Shown here: positions 54,864 through 64,000 of the stretch, one piece after another
Position numbering within the stretch: position 1 is the first letter of the stretch
Layout: each line of letters starts with the position of its first letter
From: Bipolaris cookei
Taxonomy: Eukaryota > Ascomycota > Dothideomycetes > Pleosporales > Pleosporaceae
DNA length: 64,000 bases
Reading direction: 5' to 3'
Assembly: GCA_002286855.1 (NCBI GenBank)
Contig: NRSV01000025.1
Location: 248,001-312,000 of the forward strand
The notes under the pieces: model-generated
What the model saw: the letters and a program-made list of their open reading frames with translations, nothing else
Databases searched by the model: none
What the model was told of the DNA's origin: nothing
Position numbers and translations under genes: made by a program

Positions 54864-54922
54864 GGAGACATGCAGTGGTAGATTAGCAGTCGTAATATAC
54901 AAGTTCTGTCGAGCCAACCGGC

Positions 54923-55995
54923 TTACTCAATCCAAGGTAGCTCATCAGAGACTACCCCTTGAAATAGCCCTTTGACACTGTCTTCCAGGTGCTTGAAGTG
55001 CTTTGCTCCTGTATTGGTATCCCATCCTCGCAGTTGCCTCTTGCCGCCGAGTAGACTGCCAGTGCCCATAGGGTCTTCTTTCCATGCTGCGTATCCAGAT
55101 TTCTCTTCTCCCAGAAGCGTACTTGTCAATGCATCTTGTGTCATAACCGGATCAATACCCTGTATCTGGATGCGATTTTTGGGCCATTTGATTGTCGGTG
55201 CATGCAATTCCAGGAACCGCTTCGCTTTGAAAGCATGGGTAATGACACGAATCTGCTTAGGATATCTACCCGTGGCATTCCTGAATCGCAAGATGCTGAA
55301 CAACAAGTTCTGAAACGAATCGGTGGCTTCCTCTTCTAGCAATATGTATCCCTTCTTATAGAGACTGTGGGGTAGGTGTAAGTATGCTTCATGCACAAAC
55401 AGTCGGCCAACAGGCTCACGTACTTGTAAGCACGGCCACCGCCCAAGTGCCCTTTGGCTAGTTCTGCTGCCAGTGCTGCATGATAGTAGGATCGAGCCTC
55501 TGTTTTCAGCGTGTCTGCGCGTTTGGTAGCCCCGCCACTGAAGACAAGGATGCTTGAGATCGGGTGGTTAGCGTCTGTGCCCACGGTCAAGGCATCGATG
55601 CCGGCTTTGATGTGTGATACAAAGGTCTCGTGCTCGCCGGGTTTACCAGCAGCGGCATCTGCCTTTTGGAAGGGAGCAAGAAGCCAATTGGATTCGTGAT
55701 AAGGGCTGAAGAGCGGAAGATGGGGAGTATCGGCGTTGGGCAAGAAGATGGCGTGACAGCACACAATGATGAGGGTATGTACATTTGGATAACTTGGGCG
55801 TGGTATCACATGCGGCGGATGGGCGAACTGGCTTTGGTGAGGCAGCAGCTGCCCGTGCTCAACGGTCGGCCGTGCTTGAACCTTTTCCGTCGCCTTGGCA
55901 GGGCCGGATGTAGATGCTGACAGCTGAGACTTGAACTTTGATTTGGACCTTGGGAGGTCCACCAGGGGTGCGGCTGAGGCCATGACGGCTCGCAC
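54923..55995 (-). CDS. DUF218 domain protein
   Basis: Exon 1 is 55995-55424 and exon 2 is 55364-54923, with a 59-bp intron (GTACGT...CACAG) whose removal gives AYNLYKKGYILLEEEATDSF. The protein is about 337 residues; an internal start four codons later (MASAAPLVDLPRS) is equally possible. DUF218 features are HTLIIVCCHAIF early on, ISSILVFSGGATKRADTLKT then EARSYY in the middle, and EEEATDSFQNLLFSILRFR then RVITHAFKAKRFLELHAP. The last matches the family's conserved Glu/Ser-Asn and His positions. Bacterial relatives include SanA and YdcF; eukaryotic members are uncharacterised. A gap of about 60 bp separates its 3' end from RIB7 (convergent). Confidence 0.85.
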
Positions 55996-57833
55996 CGACT
56001 TGATCGGTGTGGGGTATTAGTGCTAAAAGTCGGTGTATGTATGTACCGGGCTGGTGAGCGGACAGTCAAGTGGAAGGTGTTTGGGTTGTTGCACGATGGG
56101 ATGGTGTGACAAGCATAAAATATGCGGGGTATGGGATTAGCAGAGACAGAGATGAGGCGAGCCAAGTGTGTGATTGGGCCAAGGCATGAGAGTTGTTGAG
56201 GCAGTCATTGTGCATGTCTCTGTCACGTGGGGATGGTTGCATGTCATCTCTACACTGTGTACTCTGGGTAAAAGTTGCAATGGCCCAAGTTGGCCTTCTG
56301 TTGAGACGCGGATGACGGAAGGCGTGAGGCGCGCTCCTGACGCGAGACGGAAGGAACGCATGGCATGGCGCGCAGGCTGATGTCATGGGCTGTAAAAGAC
56401 AACTTCGCTTGTGCTTTTTGGGCTCTTTGTCCGCATACTCAAACACTGCTTCTCCGCGCCACGGCTGCAAACAGTGGCGCAGGCTGCCGGGCGTTGGAGC
56501 TGTGTGTTGTAAGATATCTACATACGTTCCAGGTCGGTGAGAAGACATAGCGGAATTTCGGTTGTGGGCAATATGTCTTGTACTGACAGTACGTACAGTG
56601 GGCCAGAGCCTGTGTAGGGTTGTGCTTGGCTGGGTCCGCCGGATACGGTGTGAGGGTCCAGGGAACAAGCCCACATGCTTTTGACCCGCCAGAGCGGCAG
56701 CAATAGTAGGCACATCCATATCTAGTAATTAGTCGTGGCATTAACAGCGGGGAAAAAACCTCCTGATGGCATGGGCCCTGCTCCTGCGCCGTCGCAATCG
56801 GCGGGCTCCTGATGGGCGATTGGTGTGATGGGTCGCTGGCGATGCGACTGGCGATGCCTCAATGGCAGGCATTGTGAGTATGCACCACCATACACAAGCA
56901 TGTGCTCCGACTCGAGAGCCACTCACAGGACGCGGGCCATGTTGCAGTTCGTAACAGCGACAATGCACGCAACCCTTTTTCCAGAAGACGTGAAGATCCC
57001 TTGTGTGGGCCGTTGGCGTGCAAGGGGCAGCTTTGGAAACATGGCTGACGTACCGTGCAGCCCCTGGTTGCAAGACGACGTGCACAGCAAATCAACCACC
57101 GCCGCCGCCACATGTACATATTTACTTGCGGGATATTCTTTAGGACCGGATACAACCCAAGCATCGCATTTGTACATGACAATAGCACGCCTTTTGGGCA
57201 CACGGTACCCAGGAACAGCGATGGTGGTAGGGCTGGTGCGAGGCTGAGCAGACCAGCGCGGAGCTGATTAAGGCCATGGCTCTAATTTTAGCTTGGGGTG
57301 GCCAGCACGCGCCACACCGCCGGCTGGCACAGCAGGTTTGCCCAACATCACTGCACTTACTACTAGTAGTACACACCCAGTGCTGGAATCTGCACCGCCA
57401 TCATATTGGCTACCGTCAGCAGGCCAGCGCCGCGGCAAAGATTCAAGTAGACCAAGTCTGCCCGCTCTCCCGCACGACAATTCGGCCACCCGTATAATTA
57501 CATTTCCCTGCCAGGCTTGTCCACCTGCACCCCCGAAACCTCAGGTCGACTAATTATCCTGTCCCTCCCTGCGGTCTTCGCGTGTTTCAGCGCGGCCGTT
57601 TTCCTAGCGCAGGCTTCCCCCCCATCTCTCCGCCCAAACAGGCTTAGCCTACTCTTCAGCACCTTTCTCAGCCCTCCAGCGCCTCAGACACTGCATCGGC
57701 CTTTATCAAGCGACACCGCCAGTCGTGCGCTCAGTGCTCTTTTTTTCTTTCCATTGCTCCTCTCTACATCGACACCCCATCTTCCCATCCCGCCTCGCCA
57801 TCTGCAGCCCCTGCCTGCGGACTGCAGTTTGTC
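55996..57833. other. Long divergent intergenic region DUF218 / chitin synthase
   Basis: About 1.8 kb. It should contain the regulated promoter and a long 5' leader of the chitin synthase gene; a strongly pyrimidine-rich tract (57,580-57,800) lies just before its start, as often seen in highly expressed fungal genes. Open frames of up to 217 codons on the minus strand overlap others and have no motif, so they are not called. Confidence 0.5.
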
Positions 57834-60768
57834 ATGGCGTACAACAACAATAACCAAGGCTACCACCTTGGGGACCCCAACACTGGTGTATGAGCCCCTG
57901 ATGCCAGCAACTGCAAAAAAAAGAAGACGCAAGCCATGCAACTAACACGCTCTGCAGTACGATCGCACTGAGCACGAGGATGAGGTTGCCCGCTCCCTCT
58001 TGCACGAGAACCCCACCGGTGTCAACTCAGACCCTTTCTACGGCAACCCTGATCACCGCCCACACTCAACCTACAGCTTGACTGAATCCTATGCCAACGA
58101 CCGGCCAACTCAATACCCAGCACAGGGTCATGAGGGCACCAGTTACTCGGTCAGCGGTGGTTATGACCCGGCCAGCGACTTTGGTGCCGGCCAGCGTGCA
58201 CCCTCACCATACGAGAGGAGCGAGACCAGCTCCACCGAGGCATGGAGGCAACGACAGCAGCCTGGTGGTCAAGCTGGTGGCCTCAAGCGTGGCATGACCC
58301 GTAAGGTCAAGCTCGTCCAGGGCTCCGTCCTCAGTGCCGATTACCCTGTGCCGTCAGCTATCCAGAATGCTATCCAGGCAAAATACCGCAATGATCTCGA
58401 GAGCGGCAGCGAGGAGTTTACCCACATGCGATGTAAGTTTTTTGTACTTTCCTTCCCTTCAAGCATTCGCCCCGTCCAATTCTGACGGCTGCTAGACACG
58501 GCTGCCACGTGCGACCCCAATGACTTCACACTCAAGAACGGTTACAATCTGCGCCCGGCCATGTACAACCGTCACACTGAGTTGCTCATTGCCATCACCT
58601 ACTACAACGAAGACAAGGTTCTCACTGCTCGCACTCTGCACGGTGTCATGCAGAACATCCGCGACATTGTCAACCTCAAAAAGTCCGAGTTCTGGAACAA
58701 GGGTGGTCCAGCTTGGCAAAAGATTGTCGTCTGCTTGGTTTTCGACGGTATCGATCCCTGTGACAAGGGTACGCTCGATCTGCTCGCCACCGTCGGTGTA
58801 TACCAGGACGGTGTCATGAAGAAGGATATCGACGGAAATGAGACGGTTGCTCACATTGTGAGTTGCACCAAAGTTGACCTGATTGCAAGGCATAGCTAAC
58901 AAAGCTTAGTTCGAGTACACCACACAACTTTCCGTGACACCCAACCAGCAGCTCATCCGCCCGCACGATGACAGCGCCAGCACTCTGCCCCCCGTTCAGA
59001 TGATGTTTTGCTTGAAGCAGAAGAACACTAAGAAGATCAACTCCCACAGATGGCTCTTCACTGCCATTGGCCGCATTCTGAACCCTGAGGTCTGCATTCT
59101 GCTCGATGCCGGTACCAAGCCTGGTCCCAAGTCGCTTCTCGCTCTCTGGGAAGGTTTCTACAACGACAAGGATCTCGGTGGTGCCTGTGGTGAGATCCAC
59201 GCTATGTTGGGTAAGGGCTGGAAGAATCTGCTCAATCCGCTGGTGGCTGCTCAGAATTTCGAGTATAAGATCAGTAACATTCTTGACAAGCCGCTCGAGT
59301 CGTCTTTCGGCTACGTCTCTGTGTTGCCTGGTGCTTTCTCAGCTTATCGCTACCGCGCCATCATGGGTCGACCTCTCGAGCAATACTTCCATGGTGATCA
59401 CACTCTCGCCAAGATTCTCGGAAAGAAAGGTATTGAGGGCATGAACATTTTCAAGAAAAACATGTTCTTGGCCGAAGATCGTATTCTGTGCTTCGAACTC
59501 GTCGCAAAGGCAGGATCCAAATGGCATCTTACCTACATCAAGGCCTCCAAGGGAGAGACTGACGTGCCCGAAGGCGCTGCCGAACTCATTGGTCAACGTC
59601 GTCGTTGGCTCAACGGTTCCTTCGCTGCTGGTATCTACTCCCTCCTGCATTTCGGTCGCATGTACAAGAGTGGTCACAACTTTGTGCGCATGTTCTTCTT
59701 CCACATTCAGATGTTGTACAACACCTTCCAGACTATTCTCACCTGGTTCTCTCTGGCTTCCTTCTGGCTTACTACCGTCATTATCATGAGTCTTGTCGGC
59801 ACCAAGACCGATAACCGAGATGCTTGGCCATTTGGTAACCGAGTCACTCCCATCTTCAACACCATTGTCACCTACATCTACCTCGCATTCCTGATCTTGC
59901 AGTTCATTCTGGCCTTTGGTAATCGTCCCAAGGGTTCCAAGTACTCTTACCTGGTGTCTTTCTGCGTCTTCGGTATCATCCAGCTCTACATTGTCGTCTT
60001 GTCTATCTACCTCGTTGTTCAGGCCTTTACAAACCCGACCTCTGAGAAGCTCGATACCTCGTCACCAGAAGCATTTGCCAGATCCTTCTTCTCGTCAAGT
60101 GGTGTTGGTATCATTATCATTGCCCTTGCCGCGACTTTCGGTCTCTACTACGTCGCTTCCTTCCTCTACATGGACCCATGGCATATGTTTACCTCGTTCC
60201 CGCAATATCTGCTTATCATGTCCTCGTACATCAACATTCTCAACGTCTACGCGTTCTCCAACTGGCACGATGTGTCCTGGGGTACCAAGGGTTCTGACAA
60301 GGCGGATCTTCTACCATCAGCCAAGACGGAGAAGGGATCAGACGGAAAGCACAACGTCATTGAGGAGCCTGATCTGCCCCAGGCTGATATCGACAGTGCG
60401 TTCGAGGCCACTGTGAAGCGTGCTCTTGCCCCATACGTCCCACCAGAGGAGAAGGACGAGAAGACCCTCGAGGATTCGTACAAGTCTTTCCGTACCCATC
60501 TGTGTACCGCTTGGATTGGCTCCAACGGTACTCTCGCCGTTGTCATCACCCAAGATAACTTTGACCGCTTCGGTTTCTCCGTAGGTTTTAATCTTTCTCT
60601 CTTCTCCAGACTTTGCTAACATGACGATAGTCGACCGCCTCTACCAGAACAGCATACTTCTTCCAGGCTCTCCTGTGGTCTACTGCAGTACTTGCCTTGG
60701 TTCGTTTCATCGGATGTCTGTGGTTCCTTGGTCGCACTGGTCTCTTCTTCTGCGTGCGGAAGAGGTAA
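57834..60768 (+). CDS. Chitin synthase, class III (ChsB/Chs-1 type)
   Basis: Membrane glycosyltransferase (GT2) that polymerises GlcNAc from UDP-GlcNAc at growing tips. Five exons, 57834-57887, 57958-58432, 58496-58857, 58910-60580 and 60631-60768, give 899 residues. The N-terminal 150 are Tyr/Ser/Gly-rich and disordered. The catalytic core shows ELLIAITYYNEDKVLTARTL, VCLVFDGID, ILLDAGTKPGPKSL, LPGAFSAYRY, NMFLAEDRILCFEL (EDR) and GQRRRWLNGSFAA (QRRRW). Seven or so membrane spans follow from residue 630. The short last exon encodes the terminal spans (YFFQALLWSTAVLALVRF). Class III is judged from the NIRDIVNLKKSEFWNKGGPA block, which agrees with known class III enzymes. The first exon of only 18 codons precedes a 70-bp intron. 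Confidence 0.95.
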
Positions 60769-61229
60769 GTGGCTTATGCACTTCTGCGACAGCCACTTTT
60801 GTGTTTCCAAAGCCCTGCTTCGATTATCGTAATTAGATATAATTGGCGTTTCTTGGTGTCGTTGGGCTTTAGCAGCAGCTAGGAGCTGTGGTTTTTGCTT
60901 GTTTCCGAAAAGAAAATTATCACGCGCGCATGCCTGGCGTGGATTCACCGCGTGACTCCTCGTCCGACATGTCACAGACATGAAATGTTTGGTTCCATTT
61001 GGAAAAGGGGAGCGACAAAGACATGCCCAATATTTTGTGTGATGGGAGGCCTGCTGGCTTGCTTTTATGCACGCTAGAGATGTATGGGCTTTTTATATTC
61101 AGACTTTAGATTGGAAATACCACAAATATGTTAAAATTGCTATCTGGGTTTCAAATGTGACCGATGACGAGGCTGTTTGCAAAGAAGAAATAACGAAGTG
61201 TGGAAGTTGTTTCGAAAGGTTTGATGTGC
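60769..61229. other. Convergent 3' region
   Basis: Between the 3' ends of the chitin synthase and DUF2264 genes. No gene or repeat was recognised. Confidence 0.55.
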
Positions 61230-63404
61230 CTACCCAACTCTTAGATACCATTCATTACCAGTGGCGTTTTCATTTCCAACGCCAACAATCGGCGTATCCA
61301 TCCACAGTTTCTCTATATCCAGCCTCTGAGCGTACGTCTTTGCTCTATCCTCTGTCAGCGCCAACGCGAACACTGCACAGCCAAAGAGCACGGGTCCAGT
61401 ATCAATCGCCGAACACCTAGCAACAGCATCTATACCAACTGTCGGTATAAGAGTCCGCTGCCATACCAAATTCGTATTAGCATCTGGTTTGAGACTCTGC
61501 GCCCACTGATGCATTATAGCAGGTCGTTGTTGCTCGCCCTGTAACCTCAGCATGCGAACACCGCTCGCACCCGCATCCGAATATATAACCGTTGAATCGC
61601 CGTCTGTCACTGCACCTTCTGGGACTGACATCTGGTCCTGCTCCACAGCAGCACTCTTGAGCTCCGATACACTAGTGAATTCCGGAAGTATCTCCCCTTT
61701 CCTTCGCCCCCGCCCTTGAATCGCAAACCCACCCTGCACAACCCTCAATTGCACATTATTCGCACCGTTGTTCTTGACACTATGCCACCGTACATACCAA
61801 TCCGGCCAACGCGCACATGGCGCAATAAGCAGCGTTGACACTACTATCTCTGCATCTACCCACGGTTTCCACTCGCTGCGTAGCGCAGGCACTGTTTCCG
61901 CTACTTCGCCGTTGTGTATCAAGTCTACGGCGTCGAAACGGGGGGACTGGACTTTCCATGGTACACGCCATGTGTCACCACCGTCTTTAGTCAGTGCCAG
62001 GGTACTATCTGGAGCTAGTTGCTGGAGTAAAGGACCAGTGGGTACGCTGAAGGAGAAGTGAGATGAGTATGCGTATTTTCCGTATTTTGCCTCTGTGGCT
62101 TTGAGGGGCCAGGGGCAGAATTGGCCGGTGGAGAGGAGGAAGTGGTGATTTGGATAGTTGCAGAGAATGTGCATTGGTGGTTTGACTGAGGTTATTGCAT
62201 GGGGTACGCTGCGCGGCAGTGGTCTTTCTTGGGATGTCCAGAAGGCGTGGGTTGATGGGAGGGATAGCGCGAGGAAGGATTTCATGGCCCAGTAAGGGGA
62301 TTGTGGGCTGTTGTAGTCTTCGCTCAGGTACATGTTTGGGTATGCGAAGCCGATGGTGAGGGTGCCGTCGCTGTTGAAGATGTCCGGCTTGGTGGCCCAC
62401 CAGCGGAAGTGGCGGAGGAGAAGTCCTTTGATTACGCCCCATTCATCCAAAGGTGCGGGCAGAGAGACGTCTGCAAAGGCGATGGCGGACCAGAAGCCCG
62501 CGAGGGCAAAGCGGTATGTGAGACTGCGGCCAAAGGGGATAGCGGCGCCTAGATGGGTAAATCAGTAGCCATGTATCAGACGGGAAACTTTGGATTCCAA
62601 GTAATACATACCGTTAGAATCAAAGTACCGCCAAAAACACATTGCAAACTCCCTCGCTCGACTTCGAAATCGCTCGCACCGCTCCGGATCCAGATCTCCC
62701 GCCATCTTCACATATACCAGCTGCGAAAACTGAATCGCAAAGCTTCCAGAGTAGTAGTCCGCCTGGCGTCCCTCATCATTCCACATCCCATCCGCCGCCC
62801 ATCCCTCCCCTATATAAAATTCCTCCATGAGATCTAAATCCGCTTGCATAGCCCCCAGCACTTCTTCCCTCGGCACACCACACACCTGTACCAGCGCCAG
62901 ATTCGTCATAACCCTAAACCAAAGCCAATTCGTCGTCGGAAAATCCTTCCCATTGATCGTGCTTAACCACACGGTAATATTCCCTCTCGCCCGCTCCGTC
63001 TGCGCGTAAAACATCGTCTCCGGCGCTGCCAGCAGCGCAAAAGAAATAATCTCCATTTCTACCATGCGCTGGTCGCGCAACACCACAGGACCCCAGTACT
63101 CTGGATGGTCGGGGTCTGTTCCGTTTGCTAGACCCCTAGCAAAAGGCCCAATCGTTTCCTTCTTTTCATCGGGACTCAGTGTGTTTGCATGCGCCAAAGC
63201 GCCAATGGCCCAGAGCGGGCGCGCGTAGCCTTCGAGTTGCGCGGCGACATCGTCAAAGTGCGTGCCTGTTGCTAAGGCGAGTTTGATGCGCGCGCCGCTC
63301 GGCGAATGGTATGGGGTTAATGAATAAATTAAGGTTCTGGCTGCGGCTTGAAATTGATCACGGGTTTGGAACGGGTTGTCGGAGAAGCCTGGGAGCGGTG
63401 GCAT
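61230..63404 (-). CDS. DUF2264 domain protein
   Basis: Exon 1 is 63404-62612 and exon 2 is 62548-61230, with a 63-bp intron (GTATGT...ATCTAG), giving 703 residues. Family features: start MPPLPGFSDNPFQTRDQF, then GYARPLWAIGALAH, PEYWGPVVLRDQRMVEMEII, TNWLWFRVMTNLALVQVC, GEGWAADGMWNDEGRQADYY then SGSFAIQF and, across the splice, GAAIPFGRSLTYRFALAGFW. The aromatic-rich repeated helices suggest an alpha/alpha-toroid fold, as in polysaccharide-degrading enzymes; this is inference. The second half is probably beta-rich. There is no signal peptide, so it is likely cytosolic. DUF2264 proteins are uncharacterised and patchily shared with bacteria. Confidence 0.88.
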
Positions 63405-63901
63405 GTTATTATCAATCCTCCTTTTTCATTACTTGTGTGGAAACCGTAAGATGCTGACACGGGGCGACTATGTAGGTTTGTATAGTATTAGTGTTTTCTT
63501 GATAATCTTTCAAGGATACTACGTAGTTATTCACCGGGTTCTGCCAGGCAGTGGCTGGTAAAACGGTTGCGCGCGCCTTGCATATCAACCAACCCTTTTT
63601 CCCCGCATTCGACCAAAAAAGGTTGCAAGTCCGATGCTGCAGTTGCCTCCCCCGAGGTACAGCATTCCCCCCCTTGCCCCCAGATTGACCTGTCCACGCG
63701 TTGGTAAAGTAGAGTTTAAGTGCGGAAAATCTGCGAGCTCATTAAAAGTGGACTGATGGACCGAAATGAGTGCTAGTTCCGCGGGAGTCGCGTGTGGAGT
63801 GACTTTTGTGATTTATCCCGATGCCCGTTCATTGTATTCCTCTAGCCCGCTACTTCTTCCTTTTTGAACAATAAAAACGCCTCTTTCGAGATGTCGCGCT
63901 G
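63405..63901. other. Divergent intergenic region
   Basis: Upstream of the DUF2264 gene and of the putative gene start at 63902. Nothing specific was recognised. Confidence 0.5.
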
Positions 63902-64000
63902 ATGTCCGCTAGCTGGACCAATTACTCGGCTGGCAATGGCAGCCAAGCAGCAGCACACGAAGACGATGGCCCGGTCTCGGTAGCAGGCGATATCCCTGCC
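63902..64000 (+). CDS. 5' end of a gene leaving the window
   Basis: An ATG at 63902 opens a frame of 33 codons without stop to the window edge: MSASWTNYSAGNGSQ, then Ala/Asp/Gly-rich sequence. An ATG ten bases upstream (63891) hits a stop at once. The composition resembles a disordered protein N-terminus, and the position after a 500-bp divergent gap fits a gene start. No function can be given. Confidence 0.4.
   Translation, partial: MSASWTNYSAGNGSQAAAHEDDGPVSVAGDIPA

Noticed and set aside
56066..56719. 217-codon minus-strand frame upstream of the DUF218 gene
   Set aside because: Low-complexity His/Arg/Thr composition, overlapped by other frames on both strands, no family resemblance; it looks like promoter DNA of the neighbouring genes.
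1..64000. Secondary-metabolite gene cluster, CRISPR array or bacterial-type operon
   Set aside because: No polyketide, peptide-synthetase, terpene or UstYa-type genes and no spacer-repeat arrays are present. All genes are spliced or single fungal units.

Overview
The window looks like nuclear DNA of a filamentous ascomycete, most likely a dothideomycete of the Pleosporales type. This is inferred from short GT-AG introns (about 49 to 65 bp), class III chitin synthase, DUF3176 paralogues, Tad1-like LINEs and Fot1/pogo-like DNA transposons with RIP-like stop codons. I ran no searches. Intron borders were placed by eye using splice consensus, reading phase and family knowledge, and could be off by a base in places.

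Left part (1-17,900), mostly ordinary: the mitochondrial 2-oxoglutarate dehydrogenase E1 gene (3' end outside the window) is divergent from TFIIH subunit TFB1. A gene-poor stretch follows with a small spliced hypothetical gene and a MITE-like repeat. Then come an 858-residue disordered orphan and a mitochondrial DUF1992 (DNAJC28-like) protein.

Middle part (17,900-45,100), transposon-rich and unusual: a broken Fot1/pogo element, a hypothetical gene, mitochondrial ribosome recycling factor (RRF), a nearly intact pogo-like element with 109-bp terminal inverted repeats, and a multi-span membrane protein. Next is a LINE fragment whose 3' tail was invaded by an internally deleted Fot1-like copy. 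Then comes a large inverted duplication of about 30,230-40,810. It carries two tail-to-tail DUF3176 membrane-protein genes (A, + strand; B, - strand) with LINE and Fot1 relics between them. Most of the duplication is visibly diverged, but one 656-bp block in each arm is base-for-base identical. That block covers about 570 bp upstream plus the first 28 codons. To the right lie a secreted, arginine-rich, seven-repeat protein gene (signal peptide on its own exon) and a third, intronless DUF3176 gene (C).

Right part (45,100-64,000), mostly housekeeping: an MFS sugar transporter, ketol-acid reductoisomerase (ILV5), NEDD8-conjugating enzyme UBC12, RIB7 of riboflavin synthesis, a DUF218 protein, class III chitin synthase, a DUF2264 protein, and the first codons of a gene leaving the window.

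The most interesting signals are the identical inverted arms that begin two diverged DUF3176 genes (a gene-conversion tract or possible inversion switch) and the neighbouring secreted repeat-peptide gene.
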